Source of the DNA: Streptomyces canus | GTDB lineage: Bacteria > Actinomycetota > Actinomycetes > Streptomycetales > Streptomycetaceae | Assembly (NCBI RefSeq): GCF_030816965.1 | Contig: NZ_JAUSYQ010000002.1 | Location: 682,001 to 746,000, forward strand | Length of the DNA: 64,000 nucleotides | Direction of reading: 5' to 3' | Part shown: positions 8,108-16,613 of the stretch, piece after piece | Layout: the number at the start of each line of letters is the position of its first letter | How positions within the stretch are numbered: the stretch's first letter is position 1 | Notes under the pieces: model-generated | Told to the model about the DNA's origin: nothing | Database searches by the model: none | What the model saw: the letters and a program-made list of their open reading frames with translations, nothing else | Position numbers and translations under genes: made by a program

Positions 8108-8169
8108 GCACTGGAGACGCGCGCGAGGTCGACATGGCGTCGCCGCGTGAGGTCCAGTCGCATCTTCAT
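8086..8169 (-). CDS. Sulfur-metabolism leader peptide (27 aa, ends Cys-Cys-Ala-Ala-Ala)
   Basis: A short open frame that reads MKMRLDLTRRRHV, then DLARVSSASCCAAA. The LTRRRHVDLARV core and the C-terminal cysteines match a small peptide family that actinomycetes place before sulfur-assimilation genes. There are two adjacent cysteine codons (TGT TGC) four and five codons before the stop. A second in-frame ATG lies two codons in. No ribosome-binding site precedes the first ATG, but a promoter-like pair ends seven bases before it, so the message is probably leaderless. The peptide is likely a sensor of charged cysteine tRNA rather than a functional protein. Confidence 0.85.
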   Translation of the reverse strand: MKMRLDLTRRRHVDLARVSSASCCAAA

Positions 8170-8176
8170 GTCGTCG

Positions 8177-8206
8177 ATCGTGACAGCCGGTGGCGAGAGG
8201 CGTCAA
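8177..8206 (-). promoter_or_regulatory. Putative promoter of the organosulfur operon
   Basis: Reading the minus strand, TTGACG (8206-8201) is separated by 18 bases from CACGAT (8182-8177), which lies seven bases before the leader peptide ATG at 8169. The -35 box is good and the -10 box is weak. The spacing puts transcription start at or next to the ATG, as expected for a leaderless leader ORF. A weak -10 would fit dependence on the divergent LysR activator. Confidence 0.45.
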
Positions 8207-8246
8207 GGAAAACCCGACCGGTCTCGTATCGCGGACCATTGAATTT

Positions 8247-8256
8247 CACGAACGTG
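8247..8256. promoter_or_regulatory. Small palindrome in the LysR/operon divergent region
   Basis: CACG-AA-CGTG lies 41 bases upstream of the putative -35 box of the sulfur operon and 51 bases before the LysR start. Its position suits a LysR activator site shared by both directions. The short arms make chance occurrence possible. Confidence 0.3.
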
Positions 8257-8307
8257 TGACAGGGAAACCCTTGAACCGGGCGGGAAATGACCCGCATTCT
8301 GCGGGGC

Positions 8308-9228
8308 ATGCGGACGGAACAGTTGGAATACATCGCCGCGGTGACCCGGCTCGGCTCACTGCGCCGGGCGGCGGACGAACTGCGCCTGTCGCAGCCCGCG
8401 TTGAGCGAGACTGTGCGGAACCTGGAGCGGGAGCTCGGGGTCGACCTGCTGGAGCGCAAGCGGTCCGGGGCGACGATGAGCGCGGAGGGCCGGGAGCTGC
8501 TGCCGCACATCGTCGGCGTGCTGGAGGCGGTGGACCGGCTGCGGGCGGCGGCGGGCGAGCAGCACCGCATCAGCCGTATGGTCCGGGTCGGCACGGTGAA
8601 CGCGGCGACCGTGCCGCTGCTCATTCCGGCGGTCGAGGACTTCCGGGCCGCTCATCCGGTCACCCAGGTCGAGGTGGTCGGCGCACAGCAGACGGAGATC
8701 CACCGGGCCCTGTCCGAGGGCGGTTTCGACCTCGGTCTGGTCAATCACCTCGACGGCGACGACACGCCCGCGGGATTCGAGTCCACGCAGCTGCTGCGGG
8801 GGCGGCCGGTGGTGTGCCTGCGCCCGGACAGTCCGCTGGCCGCGCGGCCCGGTGTGTCGGTGGACGACCTGCTCACCCAGCCGTTGATCGCGATGCGCAC
8901 CGGCTATGTCATGCACCGTTTCGTCCACCGGCTGCTGGGCCACCCCGGCTCGTCCTTCGCGTACTCCACCGACGGTGCCGAGATGGGCAAGCTGATGGTG
9001 GCCGAGGGGCTGGGGGTGACCGTGCTGCCCGACTTCAGCGTGGTCGGGGATCCGCTGGAGCGGCAGGGCACGATCACCCACCGGCCGATCGAGGGCGACA
9101 CGACCCGGGTGCTGCTGATGCTTCAGCGCCGCAGGGCCGAGTCCGTGCCGCGGGCGGCCCGGGACCTGCACGAGGTGTTCGTCCGCCGGGCCCGGCACCT
9201 GGGCGGGACGCTCACCCCGCCCGGCTGA
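8308..9228 (+). CDS. LysR-family transcriptional regulator
   Basis: A regulator of 306 residues. The N-terminal winged helix-turn-helix reads MRTEQLEYIAAVTRLGSLRR, followed by AADELRLSQPALSETVRNLE and then LGVDLLERKRSG. The C-terminal effector domain begins around residue 90 (VRVGTVNAATVPLLIPAVEDF) and contains DLGLVNHLDGDD and AEGLGVTVLPDFSV. The start at 8308 is preferred to an ATG at 8287 because LysR proteins usually begin just before the first helix. It is divergent from the organosulfur operon and probably activates it under sulfate or cysteine limitation, like CysB-type regulators. The ligand is unknown. Confidence 0.92.
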   Translation: MRTEQLEYIAAVTRLGSLRRAADELRLSQPALSETVRNLERELGVDLLERKRSGATMSAEGRELLPHIVGVLEAVDRLRAAAGEQHRISRMVRVGTVNAATVPLLIPAVEDFRAAHPVTQVEVVGAQQTEIHRALSEGGFDLGLVNHLDGDDTPAGFESTQLLRGRPVVCLRPDSPLAARPGVSVDDLLTQPLIAMRTGYVMHRFVHRLLGHPGSSFAYSTDGAEMGKLMVAEGLGVTVLPDFSVVGDPLERQGTITHRPIEGDTTRVLLMLQRRRAESVPRAARDLHEVFVRRARHLGGTLTPPG

Positions 9229-9254
9229 GCCGCTCCCAGGAGGAGCGCGGTCGT

Positions 9255-9506
9255 TCAGTCCTCGTCCCGCCCCGGGACGACCACGAGGAACGCGTCCGAC
9301 TTCAGATCCATCACGACGGTCGCGGGCTCACCCTTGGCCCGTCGCTCCGCCGCGTACTCTTCCGCCGGCCACGATCCGCGAGGAGCTCCCGCAGGAAACC
9401 GCTCCAACACCTTCGCGCCCATAGCGGCGAACACCTCCAGCATCGATGTACGACTCGAACCGTCCTGTCTCGTACGAGTGCGGCTTCCCGCGATGGGCGC
9501 GATCAT
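9255..9506 (-). CDS. Small hypothetical protein, possibly a truncated gene
   Basis: A short reading frame whose C-terminal half looks like a real protein (MLEVFAAMGAKVLERFPAG, then SWPAEEYAAERRAKGEPATVV and FLVVVPGRDED) with normal Streptomyces codon bias. The N-terminal part is arginine-rich and less convincing. The start is uncertain: ATG at 9506 has GGGA six bases upstream, while ATG at 9443 begins the conserved-looking part without a clear ribosome-binding site. No function can be proposed. It may be the 3-prime remnant of a longer gene. Confidence 0.45.
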   Translation of the reverse strand: MIAPIAGSRTRTRQDGSSRTSMLEVFAAMGAKVLERFPAGAPRGSWPAEEYAAERRAKGEPATVVMDLKSDAFLVVVPGRDED

Positions 9507-9661
9507 GTTCCCGAGCCCGCGTTTTCGTCCACGGGTGCCGGCCGTAGGCAGGAACCGAGCCCGCGGCCGGCCCGCCGACGAGTTCACGAGGCACCGCATC
9601 CGAGGCGAGCCACGGCACGGAAGTGATCAGCAGGGGGGCCTGGACGAAGGACCGAGGGCCG

Positions 9662-11188
9662 ATGGAGCACGACGACACGCGAGAGGGACTGCGCTGCCTG
9701 GTGACCGGCGCCACGGGGTACATCGGCGGCCGTCTCGTCCCCGAACTCCTGTCGGCGGGACACCGGGTGCGCTGCCTTGCCCGCTCCCCCGACCGGCTGC
9801 GCGACCATCCCTGGGCCGACCGTGCCGAGGTGGTGGCCGGTGACGTGACCGACGCCGCGTCCGTCGCCCGCGGTCTGGCCGGGGTGGATGTGGCGTACTA
9901 CCTGGTGCACTCGATGAGCTCCGGCAAGGACTTCGAGGAGACCGACCGCAGGGCGGCGCTGATCTTCGCCGAGCAGGCCCGGATCGCGGGCGTGCGGCGG
10001 ATCGTGCACCTCAGCGGGCTCATCCCGGCGGGCGTGCCCGAGCACGAGCTCTCCCCGCACCTGCGCTCCCGTGCCGAGGTGGCCCGCATCCTGCTCGATT
10101 CCGGGGTCCCGACCACGGTCCTGCGGGCGGCCGTCGTCATCGGCTCGGGTTCCGCGTCCTTCGAGATGTTGCGGTACCTGACCGAACGCCTTCCCGTGAT
10201 GGTCACCCCGCGCTGGGTGCACACCCGCATCCAGCCCGTGGCGGTCCGCGACGTACTCCGGGCCCTCGTCGGCAGCGCCCGCATGCCGTCGGACGTCAAC
10301 CGTGCCTTCGACATCGGCGGACCTGAGGTGCTGACGTACCGGCAGATGATGCTCAGGTACGCGGCGGTCGCCGGACTGCCGCGCCGGATCATCCTGCCGG
10401 TGCCGGTGCTCACCCCCGGGCTCTCCAGCCACTGGGTGGGCCTGGTGACACCGGTGCCCGCCTCGATCGCCCGGCCGCTCACCGAGTCGCTGCGGCACGA
10501 GGTGGTCTGCCACGAGCACGACATCGACCGCCATCTCTCCGGCCCGCCCGGTCGTCCGATCGGCTTCGACGAGGCCGTACGACTGGCTCTGCAACGGGTG
10601 CGGGAAGCGCGGGTCACGACACGATGGTCCTCGGCCTCGGTGCCGGGCGCCCCCAGCGATCCGCTGCCCACCGACCCCGACTGGGCGGGCGGAAGTCTCT
10701 ACAGCGACCACCGGGAGCTCCGGGTCGACGCCTCGCCGGAGGCGCTGTGGCGGGTCATCGAGGGCATCGGCGGCGAGAACGGCTGGTACTCCTTCCCGCT
10801 CGCCTGGGTGGTTCGGGGGTGGCTGGACCGGCTGATGGGCGGGGTCGGGCTGCGCCGGGGGCGCCGGGACGCGGCCCGGCTGCGGGTCGGTGACTCGCTG
10901 GACTTCTGGCGGGTCGAGGCGATCGAGCCCGGCAGGCTGCTGCGGTTGCGGGCCGAGATGCGGCTGCCGGGACTGGCCTGGCTGGAGATGTGCGCGGTCA
11001 CGGACGGGGACGGCCGCACCCGTTACCGGCAGCGCGCCCTGTTCCATCCTCATGGTCTGCTCGGCCAGGCCTACTGGTGGAGCGTCTCCCCCTTCCACGC
11101 GATCGTCTTCGGCGGCATGGCCCGCAACATCGCCCGGGCCGCGGCGGGTTCGGCGGTCCGCGGTCCGGAGCACACCCCTGCCCGCTGA
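9662..11188 (+). CDS. SDR-family NAD(P)-binding protein with C-terminal DUF2867 domain
   Basis: A protein of 508 residues. The N-terminal Rossmann domain (about 10-300) opens CLVTGATGYIGGRLVPEL and has VDVAYYLVHSMSSGKDFEE, typical of the atypical SDR/NmrA-like group. A linker rich in Pro and Ser leads to a DUF2867 domain (about 345-495) with YSDHRELRVDASPEALW, NGWYSFPLAWVVRG and HGLLGQAYWWSVSPFHAIVF. The start at 9662 has GAGGG just upstream. It is followed 36 bases later by a photolyase gene, and the pairing suggests a light- or stress-related operon. The substrate is unknown. Confidence 0.9.
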   Translation: MEHDDTREGLRCLVTGATGYIGGRLVPELLSAGHRVRCLARSPDRLRDHPWADRAEVVAGDVTDAASVARGLAGVDVAYYLVHSMSSGKDFEETDRRAALIFAEQARIAGVRRIVHLSGLIPAGVPEHELSPHLRSRAEVARILLDSGVPTTVLRAAVVIGSGSASFEMLRYLTERLPVMVTPRWVHTRIQPVAVRDVLRALVGSARMPSDVNRAFDIGGPEVLTYRQMMLRYAAVAGLPRRIILPVPVLTPGLSSHWVGLVTPVPASIARPLTESLRHEVVCHEHDIDRHLSGPPGRPIGFDEAVRLALQRVREARVTTRWSSASVPGAPSDPLPTDPDWAGGSLYSDHRELRVDASPEALWRVIEGIGGENGWYSFPLAWVVRGWLDRLMGGVGLRRGRRDAARLRVGDSLDFWRVEAIEPGRLLRLRAEMRLPGLAWLEMCAVTDGDGRTRYRQRALFHPHGLLGQAYWWSVSPFHAIVFGGMARNIARAAAGSAVRGPEHTPAR

Positions 11189-11224
11189 CCTCCCGGCTCC
11201 TCCCTGCCTCCCGGAGCACGCACC

Positions 11225-12598
11225 ATGAGCATCTCGGTCGTCCTGTTCACCTGCGACCTGCGGCTGCACGACCACCCGCCGCTCAGAGCCGCGCTCAACG
11301 GCACCGAGCAGGTCGTCCCGCTGTTCGTGCGGGACCAGGCCGTGGACGCCGCCGGATTCGCCGCCCCCAACCGGCTGGCGTTCCTGGCCGACTGTCTGCG
11401 CGACCTCGACGCCGGTCTGCGCGAGCGGGGCGGCCGGCTTGTCGTGCGCCACGGCAGCCTCGTCGAGGAAGTGTGCAAGGTCGCCGCCGAGGCGGACGCC
11501 GACGAGGTGCACATGGCGTCCGACGTCAGCGCCCACGCCCACCGGCGGGAGGAGCGGCTGCGCCGGGCCCTGGAGGCGGAGGGCCTACGGCTGCACGTCC
11601 ACGACACGGTGATCACGGCCGTCGCCCCCGGCGCGGTGGTCCCGGCCGCCTCGGACCATTTCGCCGTCTTCACTCCCTACTTCCGGCGCTGGTCCCAGGA
11701 GCGGCTGCGGGACCCGCTCCCCGCCCCGCGGACCGTGCGGGTCCCGGCCGGCGTCGGGTCCGAGCTCCTGCCGTCCCGTGCCGACGTGTCCGGACTCTCG
11801 GAAGGACTCGCCGACGGCGGTGAGACGGAGGGCCGCGAGCGGCTCACCACCTGGTTGCGGGCGGGCGTGACCGCGTACGAGGACCGCCACGACGACCTGG
11901 CCGGCGACGCGACCTCCCGGCTCTCCCCGCACCTTCACTTCGGCACCCTCTCCCCCGTCGAACTCGTCCACCGGGCGCGCCGGGCAGGTGGTCCGGGCGC
12001 CGAGGCCTTCGTACGGCAGCTCGCCTGGCGCGACTTCAACCGGCAGGTGCTCGCGGCCCGCCCTGCCGCGGCCACCGCCGACTACCGCACCCGGCACGAC
12101 CGTTGGCGCTCCGAGCGGGACGCCGCCGAGGACATCGGGGCGTGGAAGGAGGGCCGCACCGGCTACCCGGTCATCGACGCGGCGATGCGCCAGCTGCGCC
12201 ACGAGGGGTGGATGCACAACCGGTGCCGTCTGCTGACGGCGAGCTTCCTGACCAAGACGCTGTACGTGGACTGGCGCGTCGGTGCCCGGCACTTCCTGGA
12301 TCTGCTGGTCGACGGCGACCTTGCCAACAACCAGCTCAACTGGCAGTGGATGGCGGGTACCGGCACCGACACCCGGCCCCACCGCGTCCTGAACCCCGTC
12401 ACCCAGGCCAAGCGGTACGACCCCGACGGCAGCTACGTCCGCCGCTGGGTGCCCGAACTGGCCGCGCTGCGGGGGCCCCTGGTGCACGAGCCGTGGAAGC
12501 TGCGGGGCCTGGACCGCGCGGCGCTCGACTATCCGGATCCGATCGTGGAGCTGCCCGAGGGGCTCGCCCGCTTCAAGCGGGCCCGTGGCCGTGACTGA
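11225..12598 (+). CDS. phr: Cryptochrome/deoxyribodipyrimidine photolyase
   Basis: A protein of 457 residues. The N-terminal alpha/beta antenna domain begins SVVLFTCDLRLHDHPPLRAAL. The C-terminal FAD domain has HLHFGTLSPVELVHRA, AFVRQLAWRDFNRQ, GYPVIDAAMRQLRHEGWMHN, VDGDLANNQLNWQWMAGTG and RVLNPVTQAKRYDPDG, the core motifs of class I CPD photolyases and cryptochromes. It would use blue light to split cyclobutane pyrimidine dimers. The GTG frame upstream is closed and ATG 11225 is the natural start after the DUF2867 gene, with which it probably forms an operon. The exact class (CPD photolyase or cryptochrome) cannot be settled by eye. Confidence 0.95.
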   Translation: MSISVVLFTCDLRLHDHPPLRAALNGTEQVVPLFVRDQAVDAAGFAAPNRLAFLADCLRDLDAGLRERGGRLVVRHGSLVEEVCKVAAEADADEVHMASDVSAHAHRREERLRRALEAEGLRLHVHDTVITAVAPGAVVPAASDHFAVFTPYFRRWSQERLRDPLPAPRTVRVPAGVGSELLPSRADVSGLSEGLADGGETEGRERLTTWLRAGVTAYEDRHDDLAGDATSRLSPHLHFGTLSPVELVHRARRAGGPGAEAFVRQLAWRDFNRQVLAARPAAATADYRTRHDRWRSERDAAEDIGAWKEGRTGYPVIDAAMRQLRHEGWMHNRCRLLTASFLTKTLYVDWRVGARHFLDLLVDGDLANNQLNWQWMAGTGTDTRPHRVLNPVTQAKRYDPDGSYVRRWVPELAALRGPLVHEPWKLRGLDRAALDYPDPIVELPEGLARFKRARGRD

Positions 12599-12767
12599 GG
12601 CCATCCGGGAACCGGGGGTACCGCTCGGCCGTGGCATGGCGCTCTCCGGGAGACGAGCCCTGCCTCCTCTACACATAAAGGGAAAATAAGCGCAGAATGT
12701 ACACAGGCGGCGCTTACCGCACACCGCACCAGACGCGGTCAGGCCAGTGAGTCAAAGGAGACGAGTC

Positions 12768-13208
12768 ATGGCCAACGTCTCGCACACCAGAGGTGACATC
12801 ACCAGCCACCCCGACGCTCCGGAAATGCGGGAACGCTACGCCCGCATGCTCGGCGGTCGTGATGTGGCGCTCGTGGACGGACCGGTGTTCCTGCTCGGTC
12901 TGTACTGCGCCGTATCCCCCTGGATACTCCACTACACGACGAGCCAGCCCGCCCTCGTGACCCACAACCTCATCGTGGGCATAGCGATCGGTCTGCTGGC
13001 TCTCGGGTTCACCCAGACCCCTGAGCGCATGTACGGCCTCAGCTGGGCCTTCTGCGCGGTCGGCATCTGGATGATCATCGCCCCCTGGGTCGTCGGCGAC
13101 AGCCCCGACGCCGGTGTGGCGCTGAACAACATCATCATCGGCGCCCTCGCGGTGATCCTGGGGATGATGTGCACCGTCACGGCGGCGAAGAGCGCCCCCA
13201 AGCCGTAG
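12768..13208 (+). CDS. SPW-repeat integral membrane protein
   Basis: A protein of 146 residues with four hydrophobic segments (about 42-60, 69-85, 93-112 and 120-138) and the two short loops that name the family: AVSPWILHY and IAPWVVGD. The start at 12768 follows AAAGGAG at seven bases; an upstream in-frame ATG at 12747 lacks this. The role of SPW proteins is unknown and envelope stress is the usual guess. The 168-base upstream region contains an AT-rich stretch near 12670-12705, unusual for this DNA and a likely promoter. Confidence 0.88.
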   Translation: MANVSHTRGDITSHPDAPEMRERYARMLGGRDVALVDGPVFLLGLYCAVSPWILHYTTSQPALVTHNLIVGIAIGLLALGFTQTPERMYGLSWAFCAVGIWMIIAPWVVGDSPDAGVALNNIIIGALAVILGMMCTVTAAKSAPKP

Positions 13209-13230
13209 AGGATCCTCGACCCAGAAGAAG

Positions 13231-13263
13231 GGGGGCCGGTCCACGCTCGGTGGGCCGGCCCTC
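13231..13263. terminator. Bidirectional hairpin terminator
   Basis: Between convergent genes, a stem of about 14 pairs (GGGGCCGGTCCAC against GTGGGCCGGCCC, with one G-U pair) closes a five-base loop. It starts 22 bases after the SPW stop and ends 13 bases before the phosphotransferase stop. Without a U tract it resembles other actinomycete terminators. Confidence 0.7.
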
Positions 13264-13276
13264 CCTCCGCACGCCG

Positions 13277-14014
13277 TCACCCCAGGAGGGAGCCCAGCTC
13301 ACGCCGGTGAGCGGCGACCCACTCCCACGCGGCCCGTACCTCGTCCACGGCCCCCTGGTCCCGCAGCCCGACCATGGCCGGCTCGCCACGCCGCGCCCCG
13401 GCCTCGATCCCTCGCCGGCACCGGTCCTGCCACCACAGCACCGTGTCCAGCAGCCGGTCCCGCCCGTCGAGGCCGTAGGCGTCGCAGACCAGCCGAATCC
13501 GGCGAGCGGCCTCCGACACGTCGGTGACAGCCGGCCCCAGGTCGAGGTACTGCCAGCACACGTGGGCGACGTCGTGGATCCGGGCGCCCGGAGCGGCCAG
13601 GTCCCAGTCGATGAACGCCGAAGGGCGCCATACGCCGTCCGTCACGGCGTACACGGTGTTCTTCGGCGCGAGGTCGTTGTGGCAGACGACGTCCCGATCG
13701 CCGGCGAGCGGCGTCCCGTGGGTCAGGTCGTGGAAGGCCCGGACGAGTCGGACGACCTCCACGAGGGCTTCGTCGTCACGGGCGGCGACACGCTCGGACG
13801 AGGTCACCGCGGCCCTCCCCTCGAGGTAGCCGAACGTCTCCCGGCCGTGTTCGTCGACGCCGAGGAACCGGGGCGCGCCCCGCCAGCGGGCACTCTCGAA
13901 CAGCGCGAGCAACTCCCGTACGAACGCCGACCGTTGCGACGGTGTGCGCCGCACGGTCTCTCCGACCCGGACGACCGCGTTGACCGCGCCGCCGCCGAGC
14001 ACCGACTCCTCCAT
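13277..14014 (-). CDS. Aminoglycoside phosphotransferase-fold kinase (small-molecule kinase)
   Basis: A protein of 245 residues. The catalytic loop is VVCHNDLAPKNTVY and the metal-binding aspartate is in FIDWDLAAPGARIHDVAHV, both hallmarks of the APH/choline kinase fold. The N-terminal nucleotide-binding lobe is short (VLGGGAVNAVVRVGETVRR). The substrate cannot be inferred; many Streptomyces paralogues of this length are of unknown role, and antibiotic resistance should not be assumed. It is divergent from a GNAT gene 29 bases away. Confidence 0.88.
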   Translation of the reverse strand: MEESVLGGGAVNAVVRVGETVRRTPSQRSAFVRELLALFESARWRGAPRFLGVDEHGRETFGYLEGRAAVTSSERVAARDDEALVEVVRLVRAFHDLTHGTPLAGDRDVVCHNDLAPKNTVYAVTDGVWRPSAFIDWDLAAPGARIHDVAHVCWQYLDLGPAVTDVSEAARRIRLVCDAYGLDGRDRLLDTVLWWQDRCRRGIEAGARRGEPAMVGLRDQGAVDEVRAAWEWVAAHRRELGSLLG

Positions 14015-14043
14015 CCGACCGCCTCCCGGGGCAGGATCGACCC

Positions 14044-14595
14044 ATGGACACGAACAAGACCTTCACCCTCGTCCCGCCCGCACGTCTCGAAGGCTACGGC
14101 GTCCTGCTGCGCGCGTGGGCGGACGCGGACCTCGCCGACCTGGTCGCGCTCTACGACGACCCGGAGATGGCCCGCTGGACGCCGGTGGCCTCGCCGTTCG
14201 ACCTGGACGCGGCCCGCGCCTATCTCGCCGGCGCGCGGGAGGGGCAGGCCGAGGGACGGAAGATCCAGTTGGCCGTCACCACGGACGGGCTGCTTCCCCT
14301 CGGGGAGGTGTTGCTGTTCCGCAGCGGTTCGGACGGGCGTGACCTGGAGCTCGCCTACGGCATCGGGCCCGCCCACCGGGGCCAGGGGCTCGCCGGGCGG
14401 GCGGTGCGCCTCGCGGCCGAGTACGCGGTCCGGGAGATCCTGCCCCGCCGGGTGGTCCTGTGCATCGACGCCGCCAACGCGGCGAGCGAGGCGGTCGCCC
14501 GGTCCTGTGCGTTCGAGCTCACGGACGAGCCGCCGGTCAGGAGGGTGTCGCGCGGCCGGGAGGTCGTCCTGCGCACCTGGCACCTGCGTGCCTGA
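14044..14595 (+). CDS. GNAT-family N-acetyltransferase (RimJ/RimL type)
   Basis: A protein of 183 residues with the acetyl-CoA binding loop ELAYGIGPAHRGQGLAGRAVRLA and the C-terminal CIDAANAASEAVARSCAFELT, typical of RimJ/RimL-like acetyltransferases. The substrate is unknown. No clear ribosome-binding site precedes the ATG; CAGGAT six bases upstream could be a -10 box of a leaderless message. It is followed 43 bases later by a P-loop protein gene. Confidence 0.9.
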   Translation: MDTNKTFTLVPPARLEGYGVLLRAWADADLADLVALYDDPEMARWTPVASPFDLDAARAYLAGAREGQAEGRKIQLAVTTDGLLPLGEVLLFRSGSDGRDLELAYGIGPAHRGQGLAGRAVRLAAEYAVREILPRRVVLCIDAANAASEAVARSCAFELTDEPPVRRVSRGREVVLRTWHLRA

Positions 14596-14638
14596 AACTC
14601 CGTGGTCCTGCGGGGACTTGGCGTGCCACTCTCACCGT

Positions 14639-15184
14639 ATGGATCACGCGGAGGTTCTGCTCCTCGGAGGACGCGCCGGAGTCGGCAAGGCGACCGTGGG
14701 CTGGGAGGTCTCGGCGCGGTTGCGGGCCGCTCGGGTCGCCCATGCCGTGATCGACGGTGACTTCATGGGGCAGGTGCATCCGGCGCCCGAGGGCGATCCG
14801 CACCGGGCCGCCATCGGTGAGCGCAACCTGACCGCCGTGTGGGGGAACTACGCCGAACTCGGCTACCGGCGTCTCGTCTACACCAACACCGTGAGCGTGC
14901 TGGAGGAGTCGACGGGCGTGTTCCGGCGGGCGATGGGCGACGGCGTCCGGATCGTACGGGTCCTGCTCACCGCGAGCGACGAGACGACCGAGCGGCGGCT
15001 GGCCGGGCGGGAGCTCGGCTCCGAGCTGGAGCAGGAGCTGCGGGGCAGCGCCCGCAAGGCCCGGATGCTGGACGTGCGTGCGCCCGCCGGCACGCTGCGC
15101 GTGGTGACCGACGGGCGCACGGTGATCGACATCGCGGCCGAGGTGACGGCCGCGACCGGGTGGGTCCCGGCGTGGGTCAGCTGA
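14639..15184 (+). CDS. P-loop nucleotide-binding protein, small-molecule kinase-like
   Basis: A protein of 181 residues. [19 protein letters not shown] near residue 7 is a Walker A loop ending GVGKAT, with Ala where Ser/Thr is usual next to Lys. [14 protein letters not shown] is the region that binds substrate in adenylylsulfate- and shikimate-kinase-like enzymes. [15 protein letters not shown] resembles the lid arginines. It is probably an ATP-dependent kinase of a small metabolite, but the substrate is unknown. Its TGA overlaps the stop of the convergent secreted hydrolase gene by eight bases. Confidence 0.75.
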   Translation: MDHAEVLLLGGRAGVGKATVGWEVSARLRAARVAHAVIDGDFMGQVHPAPEGDPHRAAIGERNLTAVWGNYAELGYRRLVYTNTVSVLEESTGVFRRAMGDGVRIVRVLLTASDETTERRLAGRELGSELEQELRGSARKARMLDVRAPAGTLRVVTDGRTVIDIAAEVTAATGWVPAWVS

Positions 15185-16613
15185 CGTTCAGTGCCGTGTC
15201 GTCGATGACGAACGACGTCTGGAGGGTGGAGCCCTCCGTGCCGGTGAACTTGAGGGTGACGGTCTGGCCGGCGTAGCCCGCCAGGCTGAAGCTGCGCTGG
15301 GTGTAGCCGGAGGCCGCGTTGAGGTTCGAGTACGTGGCCAGAGTGCTCAGTACCGTGCCCGAGCTGTTCAGGACCTGCACCTTGAGGGTGTCGTAGGCGG
15401 TGCTGGTGCTGGTCTCGGCGGTGTCGACGTGCAGGTAGAAACTGAGCGTGGCCGTGGTGCACGCGGTGGGAACGGTCACCGACTGGGACAGGGTGTCGGT
15501 GTGCGCGGAGCCGTAGCCGGCGAGCCAGGCGTAGTAGGAGCCGGTGCGGGCGGACTCGTCGCCGGAGTTGGTGATCACGCCGCTGGTGGTGTTCCACGTG
15601 CTGCTGCCGGACTCGAAGCCGTTGTTGCCGAGGAGCTGGGCGGACGTGCAGGTGGAACCGCCGCCGCCATCGCCGCTGCCGCTGCCGCCGGCCAGCCATT
15701 CCGTGGCGTTGAGGGCGAGGGCGGCGTTGGTGGCGCCGGTGTCGTTCCAGCCGTCGTAGAGGGTGTTGCCGGACTGGCCGGTGCCGTCGTCGATGGGTGA
15801 GCTGTCGCCCCAGAAGGCGACCTTGCCGCTGCCGAAGGTGCTGGTGGCGAAGAAGGCGCCGGTGTTGCCGGAGTAACCGGTGCGGTAGAGCAGGCCCTTG
15901 ACGGCGGAGTTGTCGGCGGGCTTGAGGGTGGCCGTGGTGCCGCTGGCGATCAGGCTCTTGGTGACGGTGCCGAAGGAGCCGTGCAGGACGGGGTTGCTGC
16001 TGTCGCTGATGGCCGACGGGTAGTCGGAGCTGATGCTCAGGGAGTCGATGGAGAAGCCGAACGGGTCGGTGGAGTCGACGCTGTTGTTGGTCATCAGGTC
16101 GTTGAGGATCTCGAGCGCGTCCTCGCCGTCGTTGTTGCGGTCGGCGCCAGTGTGGTCGGAGATCATGAAGAGGCCGCCGCCGTTCTTCACGAAGGTCATG
16201 ATCGCGGTCTTCTCGGCGGTGGTGAAGAGCGTGTTGGGCTCGGGCAGGACCAGGGTGTCGAAGTTCGACAGGTCGGTGGCCGTGGAGCCGCCGTAAGTGA
16301 GGGCGCTCGTCGAGGTCTTGAGGCTGTAGTCGCCGGTCTTCTGGAGGGCGACGCCCCAGGAGGAGAGGGCGCCGGTCCAGTCGGTCTCCTTCGAGGGCGA
16401 GGAGCCCTGCCCGGTGGGGTCGGGCTGGCTGGTGGAGATGATCCAGTCTGCGTTGCCGGCGGTCTCGGCGTGGGCGTTGTCGAAAAGGATCCGGTGCGGG
16501 GTGGCAGCGGCGGCGGGGGTGGCGGTGACCTGCACGGCGACACCTGCGGCGACAAGGCTGAATCCGGCGAGGACCGCGCCGAGTCTGTGGCGGGGAACGG
16601 TAAGTCCGAGCAT
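15177..16613 (-). CDS. Secreted hydrolase-like protein with C-terminal beta-sandwich domain
   Basis: A protein of 478 residues. The signal peptide is about residues 1-39 (basic [12 protein letters not shown], hydrophobic core, ATPAAAA cleavage region). The central domain (about 40-320) has [44 protein letters not shown] and [17 protein letters not shown], a glutamine-amidotransferase-like (DUF4350/ThuA-like) layout. A Gly/Ser linker ([11 protein letters not shown]) leads to a beta-rich domain (about 345-478, [13 protein letters not shown]) resembling carbohydrate-binding or peptidase C-terminal modules. The start is set by GGAGGT seven bases upstream; the open frame continues to 17480 but that part is in another gene's antisense. 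It is probably extracellular; the substrate is unknown. Confidence 0.82.
   Translation of the reverse strand: MLGLTVPRHRLGAVLAGFSLVAAGVAVQVTATPAAAATPHRILFDNAHAETAGNADWIISTSQPDPTGQGSSPSKETDWTGALSSWGVALQKTGDYSLKTSTSALTYGGSTATDLSNFDTLVLPEPNTLFTTAEKTAIMTFVKNGGGLFMISDHTGADRNNDGEDALEILNDLMTNNSVDSTDPFGFSIDSLSISSDYPSAISDSSNPVLHGSFGTVTKSLIASGTTATLKPADNSAVKGLLYRTGYSGNTGAFFATSTFGSGKVAFWGDSSPIDDGTGQSGNTLYDGWNDTGATNAALALNATEWLAGGSGSGDGGGGSTCTSAQLLGNNGFESGSSTWNTTSGVITNSGDESARTGSYYAWLAGYGSAHTDTLSQSVTVPTACTTATLSFYLHVDTAETSTSTAYDTLKVQVLNSSGTVLSTLATYSNLNAASGYTQRSFSLAGYAGQTVTLKFTGTEGSTLQTSFVIDDTALNVS

Noticed and set aside
13277..14014. Antibiotic-resistance aminoglycoside kinase
   Set aside because: It has the kinase fold but no resistance-enzyme specific features, and the substrate cannot be read.
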